A stretch of DNA of 64,000 bases. Source: JAHRVQ01 sp029941905. GTDB taxonomy: Bacteria; Pseudomonadota; Gammaproteobacteria; Pseudomonadales; Azotimanducaceae. This document shows, piece by piece, positions 52,066 to 60,655 of this stretch; the stretch's first letter is position 1, and every line of letters starts with the position of its first letter. The notes beneath the pieces are model-generated. The model was not told the DNA's origin. It did not search any database and saw only the letters and a program-made list of their open reading frames with translations. The stretch lies in assembly GCA_029941905.1 (NCBI GenBank), contig JAPYTQ010000010.1:62001-126000 (forward strand), given 5' to 3'. Position numbers and translations under genes: made by a program.

Positions 52066-52294
52066 TGGCACAATCCACCTGTTGATGATGATAGTGTAGT
52101 GGCTTGCCCGAGGGATGGCCCTCAAATTCACCACAGCCGCGTTGTATTTCTTGACAAGGTACCTACATTGCCTGCGACTTTCCTTGAAAAGAGTGGGCCT
52201 TGCTGTGACACTTCCTGTTACAAAAAGTGAGGGCCACTTAAAGTGCCATCTATACAGGACACTACACTAAGATTATTGAATGCGCGGCATTATA

Positions 52295-52684
52295 CTACAG
52301 CACAGCACCGTTAGGCAGATAGCGGTTATCCGTGTTGGCCTTGATCCATCGTCGCAGCTCTGAATCAAATGCAGATCGTTGTTTGAGGATTGTGACAAGA
52401 TAGATGACCGGGGACCGTTGCCCGCCATCCCAACCCGGGAGCTGCATTTCTGCCAGAGTAAAAAAACGAATCAGGGAAATCAGTTCATCATCATCCAATC
52501 CGTCCGCCGCTATCCAATCCTTCGAATGACAGCGCATTAATTTTTTCTCTGATTCGATCGTTTCCGACGGTAAAGTAGCCGTCAGGTTTTCCAGATTTAT
52601 CGTTTTGACAAGCCCTGCCAGTTCCCTGAGTTTACCAAGATCAATCTGAACGGGCTTCGCCGGTTCCCACACACCTGCAGACAT
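52295..52684 (-). CDS. Conserved hypothetical protein
   Basis: 129 residues, soluble, no signal peptide or membrane segment. N-terminal half is helical (ELAGLVKTINLENLTATLP); C-terminal half has the distinctive sequence GWDGGQRSPVIYLVTILKQR and RRWIKANTDNRYLPNGAVL, which looks strongly conserved (WIKANTDNRYLP is typical of a small gammaproteobacterial family). I do not know its function. It lies upstream of hisB, separated by 229 bp in which I see no gene. Confidence 0.75.
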   Translation of the reverse strand: MSAGVWEPAKPVQIDLGKLRELAGLVKTINLENLTATLPSETIESEKKLMRCHSKDWIAADGLDDDELISLIRFFTLAEMQLPGWDGGQRSPVIYLVTILKQRSAFDSELRRWIKANTDNRYLPNGAVL

Positions 52685-52818
52685 AATTCCCTTCCATTAG
52701 TTGAGCGAGCTTTTGCTATTTTTAAATGAGCACTATTATCATCTTACCCGGGACAGATGTGAATCCAATCCAGTAAGATGACAGAAACTAATTACTGCCA
52801 AACTGACCGAGGCTCGAC

Positions 52819-53223
52819 ATGCCACAATTTCCAGTAACCCCAGCACGTGAAAAGACACTCGCCCGTATACCCGACTATGCCGTTGAGCTGAACCCGGCCA
52901 ACAGCCACGTGACCGTGACCTGCCAGGGAACAGTCATTGCTGAATCAAGCAGTGCTCTGGTCGTTAAGGAAACCAGGCATGCGGATGTTTATTATCTGCC
53001 CAGGGAAGACGTCAACATGTCCATGTTTACAGCCACCGACCTGGACACCTATTGCCCTTTCAAGGGCCACGCTTCTTACTGGAGTCTGACGCTTGCCACC
53101 GGCGCAGAAGAAAAAACTGAGGACAATATTGTCTGGAGCTATGTGTCCCCCTACGTGGAAGTTGAAGGCCTGAAGGACTATATGTCTTTTTATACCAACC
53201 GTACGGAAATCACCTCTTCCTGA
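52819..53223 (+). CDS. DUF427 domain protein
   Basis: 134 residues. Contains VTVTCQGTVIAESSSALVVKETRHADVYYLPREDV and STFYCPFKGHASYW-like sequence (here TDLDTYCPFKGHASYWSL), the core of the DUF427 family, a small beta-barrel fold. The Cys-Pro-Phe-Lys-Gly motif is typical. The biochemical role is unknown; such genes often lie among redox or fatty-acid genes. Convergent with the crotonase gene 20 bp downstream. Confidence 0.85.
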   Translation: MPQFPVTPAREKTLARIPDYAVELNPANSHVTVTCQGTVIAESSSALVVKETRHADVYYLPREDVNMSMFTATDLDTYCPFKGHASYWSLTLATGAEEKTEDNIVWSYVSPYVEVEGLKDYMSFYTNRTEITSS

Positions 53224-53242
53224 CGAGGAATTTAAATCGACT

Positions 53243-54100
53243 TTACGATGACAGATCCAGACCTGCCTTCCTGGAAGGCAGGTCAACAAAATCTCCAACA
53301 CGCTTCTCACCATTGGCCGTAATGGCTTCAAGCATCTCAGATGGTTGCAACATACTTGCATTCCAGATACCGATATAATCAAGACCATCGGCAGTACTGT
53401 GATCCCGCGAGTAATTAATGAGTCGCTTGCAACCCGCAACCGCTAATGGTGCCTTGCTGGCAATCTCTGCTGCGACTTTCATCACCTCTTCCAGCATGGT
53501 TTGCTGGTCGGTAAAAACAGCATTGGCAAGACCGACTGACTTCGCCTCCTCCGCTGACATTCGGCGGCCCGTATACGCCAGTTCTTTGACAACACCTTCA
53601 GGTATCAATTTAACCAACCTGGGGAAGGTGCCAACATCCGCTGTCATACCAATATTAATTTCATAAATCGTAAAAAACGTATCCTGACAGGCATAGCGAA
53701 TATCACAAGCCGTGGCGAAATCAACCCCACCGCCTATACATCCTCCCTGGATCGCAACCAAAACCGGGATGCGACAATCTTCCAATACGGTAAAAGTTTT
53801 TTGCATGTGTTTAATGTTCTGATACATCCGCTCGCCGCGAGCACGCTGCTGTTTAGCACTCGGTTGTTCACCACCGCCACCACCGGTAACAAATGAATTA
53901 ATATCCAGACCGGACGAAAAATGCGGGCCCGTTGATGAGATGACGATCACTCTAGCCTGGCTTTGGCTATCAATTTCTTCGACAATTCTGGGCAATTCAT
54001 CCCAAAATTCAGAGTTCATACTGTTGCGTTTTTCCGGGCGATTCAAAACGATGTGGGCGATATTGTGGTCAATACTGACGGCAAAGCAGGTATAAGGCAT
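53243..54100 (-). CDS. Crotonase, probable delta(3,5)-delta(2,4)-dienoyl-CoA isomerase
   Basis: 285 residues, enoyl-CoA hydratase/isomerase fold. Oxyanion segment FSSGLDINSF and GGCIGGGVDFATACDIRY. The run QDTFFTIYEINIGMTADVGTF keeps the Asp, Glu and Asp that form the active site of dienoyl-CoA isomerase (ECH1), which favours isomerase over hydratase. Role: beta-oxidation of unsaturated acids with odd-position double bonds. It has a Gly-rich TGGGGGE loop. Next to a strong palindromic repeat at its 5' side. Confidence 0.83.
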   Translation of the reverse strand: MPYTCFAVSIDHNIAHIVLNRPEKRNSMNSEFWDELPRIVEEIDSQSQARVIVISSTGPHFSSGLDINSFVTGGGGGEQPSAKQQRARGERMYQNIKHMQKTFTVLEDCRIPVLVAIQGGCIGGGVDFATACDIRYACQDTFFTIYEINIGMTADVGTFPRLVKLIPEGVVKELAYTGRRMSAEEAKSVGLANAVFTDQQTMLEEVMKVAAEIASKAPLAVAGCKRLINYSRDHSTADGLDYIGIWNASMLQPSEMLEAITANGEKRVGDFVDLPSRKAGLDLSS

Positions 54101-54134
54101 GTGGATTCTCTTGTTCAGATTTAATTTGTTTTCA

Positions 54135-54172
54135 GGGAACCTCTCATTAAGGTCTACTTAATCAGAGGTTCC
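54135..54172. repeat. Compact palindromic GGGAACCTCT element
   Basis: GGAACCTCT-C-ATTAAG, loop GTCTA, CTTAAT-C-AGAGGTTCC: a near-perfect hairpin with a single C-C mismatch, sharing both ends with the 43276-43444 element but with almost no internal sequence. It lies between the crotonase start and the response regulator stop. There is no T-run, so it is not a standard terminator. Confidence 0.75.
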
Positions 54173-54178
54173 ATAGCT

Positions 54179-54646
54179 TCAAAGCAGTTCTTTGGCGGTT
54201 TGCCGGATCTTATCAGGATCATTCAAATAGCCAGTAGCCACAGCTTCAATAAATCGGATCTGCTGTTTTCTTTTCAGCTGAACTCGAATCCGGGCCTTAA
54301 CACTTGCGGCCACCGGGGGTTTATAAATGTAGTCAACGGCACCTGCCTGAAATCCGGATTCTTCGGTTTCCCTGTCATCCAAGCCCGTTATGAAAATGAC
54401 CGGAATCTGTTGAGTCAACGGGTCATTCTGCAGCTTTTGACAAACTTCAACACCATTCATACCGGGCATCAGTACATCGAGCAGAACAAGATCCGGTAAT
54501 CTCGCCAGCGCAACGTCTATCGCGTCTCTGCCCGAAGCGGCGGTGATTACATCGTATTCATCGTTAAGCATCGTTTCGAGTGCATGGCGGGCAATCTGCT
54601 GGTCATCTACAACCAGGATTGTTGTCTTCGGTTCACTCACTTTCAC
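54179..54646 (-). CDS. Orphan single-domain response regulator
   Basis: 155 residues. CheY-like receiver (about 10-125): acidic pair VVDDQQ, phosphoacceptor Asp in VLLDVLMPG, Thr in FITGL, Lys in YIYKP. The remaining ~30 residues (KQQIRFIEAVATGYLNDPDKIRQTAKELL) form a short helical tail with no output domain. No kinase is adjacent. The ATG at 54646 follows a short gap from the divergent-free upstream MFS gene, so both may share a transcript. Confidence 0.88.
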   Translation of the reverse strand: MKVSEPKTTILVVDDQQIARHALETMLNDEYDVITAASGRDAIDVALARLPDLVLLDVLMPGMNGVEVCQKLQNDPLTQQIPVIFITGLDDRETEESGFQAGAVDYIYKPPVAASVKARIRVQLKRKQQIRFIEAVATGYLNDPDKIRQTAKELL

Positions 54647-54683
54647 ACCTAATGGCTATAACCTCATCAAAGCATACATGACA

Positions 54684-55964
54684 TTAGTCGAGGTCGCGAT
54701 AGGCGGGTATTAGAAACAGAATCATCACCAACAGGATCAAACAAGCGCCGGATACGCCAACGGCCCATTGTGGCCCAATCCTGTCGGCAACAATACTAAT
54801 CGGGTAGATCGCAATAGCAAGCACAGACATTTCAAGCATGTAAATGCTCATCACACGGCCCCTGTATTCATCATCCACATACGACTGTATCAAGACGTTT
54901 GACAATGACATCCTCGCAGATTGACCCAGACCCACAAAAGTCAGCAGAGCAACAGACAGCCAGTAATTCGTCGAAGAAGCGAACAGCACCAGAGAAATCC
55001 CCAGCAACATTGCACCATACAGCAGTACCCGGGCGCGATGACGATTCCCCATGGATGCGATAAGCAATGACCCCACCAGCGAGCCCACACCAGAAATAGA
55101 GATCAGTATGCCTAACCTGTCCGGTCCCGCGTCGAGCACCTGTTTGGCGAATCCTGGCAACAACATGAAATAGGTCAGACTGAAAAATACCATGAGAAAG
55201 TTACAAACCAGCAACATGAGAATCACCGGCGTCTCCCGCACGTATCGAAATCCTGAAACAAGCTCAACCATCATAGGCTCCGCAGGTCGCTCCTGTGCTG
55301 AATCTTCCACCTTGACTTTAAACAGCATGACGACGGTGAACAGATAGAGCAGTGCCATGAAGTAATACACCCACTGGGCCGGGTCGATATTGCCATCACC
55401 CCCACCCAGCGCAGCGACCATGCCTCCGGCAAGACCCGGCAGCAACAATCGTGCGGTATTCATTCCAGACGTGTTGAGTGCAATCGCATTGGTCAGCCGT
55501 CGGATACCAACGACATCTTTTGTGAGTGCCTGCCGGGCTGGCATCATCGCACTCATCGACACACCCTGCAGAATCGATGCGGTCAACAGATGGACAAATT
55601 CCAGCATTCCCAAACTAACCAGTACGCCAATACCAAGGGCAATCAAGGCATTGGCTCCCTGGCAAACCTGGATGATGGTCTTTTTTTGCCGGACCCTGTC
55701 TGCGACCACCCCACCCATGGGAGCCGCAAACAAACCAACAATACCACCCGCTGCGGTCATCCAGCCCAGTTTTTCATACGAACCGGTAATTTCAAAAACC
55801 AGCCAACCGCGTACAAACATTTGCATGTTCATCGCGGAAAAGCTGCCAAACAGGGAGATAAAAAACCAACGAAAGTTGGTATCTTGAAACGCATCGAACG
55901 TTCTGGGCCAGCGACCTCTACTGCGCCGCAATTCGGTTGGTCCCTCCGGTAATGGGTCTGCCAT
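54684..55964 (-). CDS. MFS transporter (MFS_3/EntS-like exporter)
   Basis: 426 residues with about 12 hydrophobic segments. N-terminal cytoplasmic tail then FRWFFISLFGSFSAMNMQMFVRGWLVFEITGS, typical of the drug/siderophore exporter branch of MFS. The loop between TM2 and TM3 contains GGVVADRVRQKK, the GxxxDRxxRR signature. Substrate unknown. Only the response regulator lies downstream on the same strand. Confidence 0.85.
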   Translation of the reverse strand: MADPLPEGPTELRRSRGRWPRTFDAFQDTNFRWFFISLFGSFSAMNMQMFVRGWLVFEITGSYEKLGWMTAAGGIVGLFAAPMGGVVADRVRQKKTIIQVCQGANALIALGIGVLVSLGMLEFVHLLTASILQGVSMSAMMPARQALTKDVVGIRRLTNAIALNTSGMNTARLLLPGLAGGMVAALGGGDGNIDPAQWVYYFMALLYLFTVVMLFKVKVEDSAQERPAEPMMVELVSGFRYVRETPVILMLLVCNFLMVFFSLTYFMLLPGFAKQVLDAGPDRLGILISISGVGSLVGSLLIASMGNRHRARVLLYGAMLLGISLVLFASSTNYWLSVALLTFVGLGQSARMSLSNVLIQSYVDDEYRGRVMSIYMLEMSVLAIAIYPISIVADRIGPQWAVGVSGACLILLVMILFLIPAYRDLD

Positions 55965-56013
55965 AACTAGAGTGAATCATTGTGGTTGGATTATGGCAAG
56001 CTTAGCCGCAACC

Positions 56014-56385
56014 TTACGTCGAAAACGGTTGGGTAAAAGTCGCCATATCAAAATAGTCACGCCAGACTTTAATTTTCCCATCTTCCATTTCAAATACACC
56101 ACAACAGGGTAGATCAACATTCACCTCACCCGCCACGGTGCGGTCCAGGCGTTCTGCAAATACGACGTTGCCTTCGCCCATAATATTGACCGTATCCCAG
56201 GTGGTTTTGGTCCAGCTCGAAATGAATCCGCCGATAAATGCCCTTAGCTTCTCTCGCCCCTGAACGGGTTGAGCAGGCATATTGTAGTAGATCCCGTCAT
56301 CGGTAAAATACTCGACCAGTTCATCTGCATCCAGATTGGACCAGGCGTTGATAAAATCCTGTATTACCTGCACGTTTGTGTTCAT
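56014..56385 (-). CDS. Limonene-1,2-epoxide hydrolase-like (NTF2-like fold) protein
   Basis: 123 residues, NTF2-like cone fold. VIQDFINAWSNLDADELVEYFTDDGIYYNMP at the N-terminus; VVFAERLDRTV and KIKVWRDYFD keep the Arg/Asp...Asp triad arrangement used by limonene-epoxide hydrolase to activate water. The substrate is unknown; a SnoaL-like or other binding role is possible. Divergent from the luciferase-like oxidoreductase gene 130 bp away. Confidence 0.78.
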   Translation of the reverse strand: MNTNVQVIQDFINAWSNLDADELVEYFTDDGIYYNMPAQPVQGREKLRAFIGGFISSWTKTTWDTVNIMGEGNVVFAERLDRTVAGEVNVDLPCCGVFEMEDGKIKVWRDYFDMATFTQPFST

Positions 56386-56515
56386 AAATATCCTTCTTTA
56401 TATATCATGGATCGATCAGGATCCCCTTGGGGGACAATTGTACACGTGAACTGCACGTTGGCGTGGTGATGAGTTTCTAGTATTCTGACTGAAAAATCAG
56501 CAATGGAGTGAATCA

Positions 56516-57355
56516 ATGGCAAATTTCGGTGTACAAATCTTCCCAACTGACCAGACAATCCAACCCATGGACATCGCCAGGGCCGTGGAGGAACGCGGGC
56601 TCGATTCCCTGTTTTTCCCCGAGCATACCCATATACCAACATCCCGCAAGACACCCTTTCCAGGAGGGACCGATCTGCCTGACTGGTACTGGCGCAGCCA
56701 CGACCCTTTTGTCGCCCTGACTGCAGCGGCTGCCGTGACCACACGTATCACCATCGGTACTGGGATATGCCTTGTTATCGAACGCGATCCGATTACCCTT
56801 GCAAAAGAATGCGCATCCCTGGATGTCATTTCCGGCGGGCGATTTGTTCTAGGCATTGGTGCTGGTTGGAATGTCGAAGAAATGGAAAACCATGGCGCAA
56901 ACTATAAGCATCGCTGGGCGATTGTGCGCGAGAAAATTCTTGCCATGAAACAGATCTGGTCCCAGGATGAAGCCGAGTTCCACGGTGACCACGTCAACTT
57001 CGACCCCATCTGGTCCTGGCCAAAACCAGTGCAGGCTGGTGGACCGCCTATCTGGCTGGGGGCAAATTCCAAATGGGCTTTTGATCGGGTTGCAGACTAC
57101 TGCGACGGCTGGATGCCAATTGGCGGTGCCGGTAGCGGTGGCATGGAGAACCTGAAGGCAGCATGTGACAAACGCGGCCGTGATATCAATGACATCACGA
57201 TTGCCCTGTTTGGCGCGCCAGCGGATGCCGATGCTGTTAAGGGCAGACTCGACCAGGGATTCACAGAAATGATTTTTGGCCTGCCACAATCTGAACCGGA
57301 TAAGGTACTGGCACAACTGGACAAGATCGCGGCGGTTGTCGAGCAGGTTAGATAG
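56516..57355 (+). CDS. LLM-class (luciferase-like) oxidoreductase
   Basis: 279 residues, TIM-barrel fold. FGVQIFPTDQTIQPMDIARA, LDSLFFPEHTHIPTSRKTPFPGG, ITIGTGICLVIERDPITLAKECASLD, FVLGIGAGWNVEEMENHG and PPIWLGANSKWAFDR match the F420-dependent (Rv2161c-like) subgroup better than the 49907 paralogue does. Substrate unknown. Ends 11 bp from the convergent EamA transporter. Confidence 0.87.
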   Translation: MANFGVQIFPTDQTIQPMDIARAVEERGLDSLFFPEHTHIPTSRKTPFPGGTDLPDWYWRSHDPFVALTAAAAVTTRITIGTGICLVIERDPITLAKECASLDVISGGRFVLGIGAGWNVEEMENHGANYKHRWAIVREKILAMKQIWSQDEAEFHGDHVNFDPIWSWPKPVQAGGPPIWLGANSKWAFDRVADYCDGWMPIGGAGSGGMENLKAACDKRGRDINDITIALFGAPADADAVKGRLDQGFTEMIFGLPQSEPDKVLAQLDKIAAVVEQVR

Positions 57356-57366
57356 GCTATTTTAAT

Positions 57367-58275
57367 TTAGTTCAGCAGGAGCACTATTCCGCCCGAGATA
57401 ATGAGCAACATGCCAACCACCTCGGGTCGGGTGGGTCTCTCTTTAAAATAAAAGATCGCGATCAATACTGTTAGCAGAAACTCGACCTGACCCAGTGTCT
57501 TAACGTAGGACGCCAGTTCCAGCGTCATGGCTGTGAACCATCCCACGGAGCCGATCACACTGGTAATCCCAACGAACAGGGCAGGTCGCCATTGTTGAAA
57601 TACCTTGCTGATCTCACCAGGTTGTTGCCACCGCACCCAGACGACTGTAATCATCGTCTGCAAGATAACCATATAGGTCAGCGTCATGCCTGCGCTTAAC
57701 ATGGAGTCTTCGACGCCAAGGGAGAGACTGGCCTGTCGTAGGAACAATGACGTCAAAGCAAAACACAAACCTGAACCCAGACCATACAACGCAGACCGGT
57801 TCCACAAGCTGTTCAGGCCACCGCTTTTGGAAATGCTGACCACCATCAGCCCTGCGACACACACTATAATCGCTACCCAGCCAATCAGGGTGATCGCTTC
57901 CGTAAAGAAGAAGTAACCAATGATAGCGGTTAACAGAATTTCTGATTTAACGTACGTACTGCCGACAGCAAAGTTTCTAAGGGTCAGCAATTGAATCAGC
58001 AACACGGTTGCAAAAATCTGCAGGATTCCAGCTAAGAATGCAGACCGCAAGAATGTGAGATTAAGGGAAGGTAGAGCCGTATTCCCCTCTACCGAGAGGT
58101 AGGTGCTCGACACATAGGCCAGCCACAAGGCCACGAAAGGCAGTCCAAACAGATAACGAACCAGGGTTGCCGCAAGGGGCGTGATTTCACTGGTCAGGTG
58201 TCTCTGCCCTGCTGTCCGCACCGCTTGCATGGAGGCTGCCAGAAGGGTCCAGAAGACCCAGGGTTCCAGGCTCAT
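57367..58275 (-). CDS. EamA/DMT-family transporter
   Basis: 302 residues, about ten membrane helices in two five-helix EamA repeats (LLAASMQAVRTAGQRHLTSEI start; second repeat from YGLGSGLCFALTSLFLRQASL). Drug/metabolite exporter superfamily; substrate cannot be predicted. Ends with ERPTRPEVVGMLLIISGGIVLLL, typical of the last two helices. Inner membrane. Confidence 0.86.
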   Translation of the reverse strand: MSLEPWVFWTLLAASMQAVRTAGQRHLTSEITPLAATLVRYLFGLPFVALWLAYVSSTYLSVEGNTALPSLNLTFLRSAFLAGILQIFATVLLIQLLTLRNFAVGSTYVKSEILLTAIIGYFFFTEAITLIGWVAIIVCVAGLMVVSISKSGGLNSLWNRSALYGLGSGLCFALTSLFLRQASLSLGVEDSMLSAGMTLTYMVILQTMITVVWVRWQQPGEISKVFQQWRPALFVGITSVIGSVGWFTAMTLELASYVKTLGQVEFLLTVLIAIFYFKERPTRPEVVGMLLIISGGIVLLLN

Positions 58276-58380
58276 TGCAAGCGTAACGCAGGACCCTGAC
58301 CGGCAGGATCCTCCATTCGCACAATATCCCAGTTGTTCAGGCCAAACCTATTGTTGAAATACAAAGATCTGACTATAAGG

Positions 58381-58860
58381 CTATAACGCAGCCAGGATGG
58401 TCTCTGCGGAACTCACATCCAAACCGGGACCTGATTCCACATTCAACGTACTGATCACGCCATCTTCTGCTATCAACGCATATCGCTGGGAGCGAGTCCC
58501 AAGACCAAAACCGGAACCGTCCAATTCCAAACCCATGGCTTTGGTGAAGTCACCATTGCCGTCAGCGGCCATAATCAGTTCTTCGGCATTTCTATCCTTG
58601 CCCCACGCATCCATAACGAATGCATCGTTGACGGACAAACAGACCACACTGTCGACACCTTTTTCCTTGATTTTGTCCGCATTCACAACAAATCCAGGCA
58701 GGTGAGCTGCACTACAGGTGGGTGTAAATGCACCCGGGACGGCGAACAGGACAACTTTTTTACCTGCAAACAGCGCGTCTGTGCTCAGATCCTGGGGACC
58801 TTTGTCTCCCATGACTTTCATGGTGACCTCAGGAATCTTGTCTCCCACTTGAAGGGCCAT
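58381..58860 (-). CDS. Peroxiredoxin (Prx5/AhpE-like, glutaredoxin-type)
   Basis: 159 residues from ATG 58860, which has AGGAG six bases upstream; the frame to 58890 is not used. Peroxidatic Cys in PGAFTPTCSAAHLPGF, followed by VDSVVCLSVNDAFVMDAWGK and LGTRSQRYALIAEDGVI. Reduces H2O2 and alkyl peroxides with thioredoxin or glutaredoxin/GSH as donor. Cytoplasmic. Stands alone. Confidence 0.93.
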   Translation of the reverse strand: MALQVGDKIPEVTMKVMGDKGPQDLSTDALFAGKKVVLFAVPGAFTPTCSAAHLPGFVVNADKIKEKGVDSVVCLSVNDAFVMDAWGKDRNAEELIMAADGNGDFTKAMGLELDGSGFGLGTRSQRYALIAEDGVISTLNVESGPGLDVSSAETILAAL

Positions 58861-58937
58861 ATGTATCTCCTGTTCTTTAAAGGAGCGCAAGTCTGTCCTG
58901 AACCGGGCTCCAGTTCAACCCCTGGTGCCTCATGGGG

Positions 58938-58943
58938 TATAAT
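58938..58943 (+). promoter_or_regulatory. TATAAT box 6 nt before the DUF1992 start
   Basis: An exact TATAAT ends 6 nt before ATG 58950, so transcription would start at or beside the start codon and give a leaderless mRNA. The -35 region is poor (TTCAAC, 18-bp spacing). Confidence 0.4.
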
Positions 58944-58949
58944 CAACAT

Positions 58950-59276
58950 ATGAAAATCTACGATGCCGTCGAAGTGATAATTCGTAAATCCATCGAGAAT
59001 GGCGATCCGGACAGGCTATCCATCAAAGGGAAATCACTCGATTTGTCCGAGTGGAAACGTACCCCTGAACATCTCAGGATGACCTACTCGATACTGAAGA
59101 ATGCCGGGATTGAACCCCAGGAAGTCGACCTTAAACGACAAATCTCTGTGCTCAAGGAAGAAATCAAGACGATGGATAAGTCCAAAGACCGGGAAGCTCG
59201 CCAGGACCTTCTGGATAAACTGCGTCAGGCTCTGGTGACCCACAATATCAAGATGGAAAGTCTGCGAAAGCGCTAG
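58950..59276 (+). CDS. DUF1992 (DnaJC28-like) protein
   Basis: 108 residues from ATG 58950 (an alternative ATG lies at 58932). IIRKSIENGDPDRLSIKGKSLDLSEW and RMTYSILKNAGIEPQEVDLKRQISVLKEE match the DUF1992 pattern in which a short GxGKPL-like loop precedes a helical hairpin. Here the family glycines read IKGKSL. Helical, cytoplasmic; function not established. No ribosome binding site for either ATG. Confidence 0.8.
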   Translation: MKIYDAVEVIIRKSIENGDPDRLSIKGKSLDLSEWKRTPEHLRMTYSILKNAGIEPQEVDLKRQISVLKEEIKTMDKSKDREARQDLLDKLRQALVTHNIKMESLRKR

Positions 59277-59387
59277 GTTTTTTTCGGACGTGCACCTAAA
59301 AACTCCACATTTATAGCGTGATACCCGAGCCATTCACACTAAACATACAGTCGCACCAATCCAGCTGAATTGCTATATTCCCTGCAC

Positions 59388-59423
59388 TGTCTGTCAAGGC
59401 ATCTGTCAAAGCATCTGTTAAGC
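59388..59423. repeat. Three tandem 12-bp repeats before the acyl-CoA dehydrogenase gene
   Basis: TGTCTGTCAAGG, CATCTGTCAAAG and CATCTGTTAAGC lie head to tail and end 12 bp before ATG 59436. Similar in form, not in sequence, to the triple repeat before ftsN. Confidence 0.72.
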
Positions 59424-59435
59424 GGGGGAATCGTC

Positions 59436-60623
59436 ATGGACTTGTCATTCGGCACTGAATACGACACGTTTCGAACTGAAGTTCGGGACTTTATTGAGAG
59501 CAACCGCGATAAAGCACCCGGTAATAAATCCGGCCCCGAGGTTGGACTTGCGTGGCAAAAACGCCTAATAGAAAACGGCTACACCGCCAGGACCATCCCT
59601 AAAAAATACGGCGGCTTCGGTGCCAAACCCGACATCATCAAATCACGCATTATCTCCGAGGAATTCGCCACGGCCGGTGTGCCCGGTGGCATGGGTGGGC
59701 AGGGAATTTCCATGCTGGTGCCAACGTTGCTCGAAGTCGGTAGCGAAGCGCAGAAAAAGGAATTTATTCAGGCCACCCTCGAAGGCGACATCGTCTGGTG
59801 TCAGGGTTATTCAGAGCCGGGTGCCGGAAGCGACCTTGCCAGTTTAAGAACCAAAGCCGAACTCGATGGCGACGAATGGGTGGTGAACGGACAAAAAATC
59901 TGGACCAGTACCGCCCACCTGGCCCACTGGATATTCTGTTTGGTCCGCACTGAGCCTGACGCCAAGAAGCACCATGGAATTTCCTTTTTGCTCTTCAAAA
60001 TGGACACCCCCGGTATTGAAATTCGACCCCTGGTTGATATGACCGGCGCAGCTAACTTCAATGAGGTTTTTTTCACTGACGTTCGAGTACCCAAAAATCA
60101 AATCGTCGGTAACCGTGGCCAAGGCTGGCAGGTCGCCAATTCAATTCTTGGCAACGAAAGAGACATGTTAGGGAATCCCGATGCGGCAAACGCCCGATTG
60201 AATTCGCTGATCGATCTGATGAAAAAAGAATCCTTGAGCGGCGAACGCCTGTTGGACCACCCGGTTTATCGTGACCGCCTGATGAAACTGCAAGGTCGCG
60301 TGATGGCTTTGCAGTTCAATGACATGCGTGTGCTTTCGTCAAGGATCAACCCCGGACAGGATGCTACCCTGGCAAGAATGGTCGTCAAGTTACAAGGCAC
60401 AGAGTTAAGACACGATATCGAAGGTCTGGCCATCGATATCATGGGTGAAATCGGACTCTCCTACGGGGATAACCCGTACACCCGCAACAACGGATCATGG
60501 CAGAGTCAGTATATGTACCAGCTCGGTTTAATGATTGGTGGTGGTACCTCCCAGATTCAAAAAAACATTATCAGTGAAAGAGGTCTTGATATGCCTCGCG
60601 AACCTCGCATCGTTAAATCGTAA
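59436..60623 (+). CDS. Acyl-CoA dehydrogenase (large subunit type)
   Basis: 395 residues from ATG 59436 (GGGGGAA upstream); the open frame to 59370 runs through a tandem repeat and is not coding. FAD enzyme with WCQGYSEPGAGSDLASLRTKA (FAD/substrate motif), KIWTSTAHLAHW, VPKNQIVGNRGQGW, and the C-terminal IDIMGEIGLSY/GGGTSQIQKNIISERGL. Introduces the alpha-beta double bond in acyl-CoAs. Directly followed by a shorter paralogue 32 bp on. Confidence 0.93.
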   Translation: MDLSFGTEYDTFRTEVRDFIESNRDKAPGNKSGPEVGLAWQKRLIENGYTARTIPKKYGGFGAKPDIIKSRIISEEFATAGVPGGMGGQGISMLVPTLLEVGSEAQKKEFIQATLEGDIVWCQGYSEPGAGSDLASLRTKAELDGDEWVVNGQKIWTSTAHLAHWIFCLVRTEPDAKKHHGISFLLFKMDTPGIEIRPLVDMTGAANFNEVFFTDVRVPKNQIVGNRGQGWQVANSILGNERDMLGNPDAANARLNSLIDLMKKESLSGERLLDHPVYRDRLMKLQGRVMALQFNDMRVLSSRINPGQDATLARMVVKLQGTELRHDIEGLAIDIMGEIGLSYGDNPYTRNNGSWQSQYMYQLGLMIGGGTSQIQKNIISERGLDMPREPRIVKS

Positions 60624-60655
60624 GCGGCGATTAGAAGCAGCATCAGGAGAACATA

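Noticed and set aside
51358..52230. Long plus-strand open frame (290 codons) opposite hisB/hisA
   Set aside because: It is antisense to well-conserved hisB and hisA codons, has no ribosome binding site and no recognisable domain; a shadow of the real genes.
54135..54172. The 54.1 kb palindrome as a simple rho-independent terminator
   Set aside because: There is no T-run on either side, and its ends match the elements near secB and grxC, so a mobile or REP-like origin fits better.
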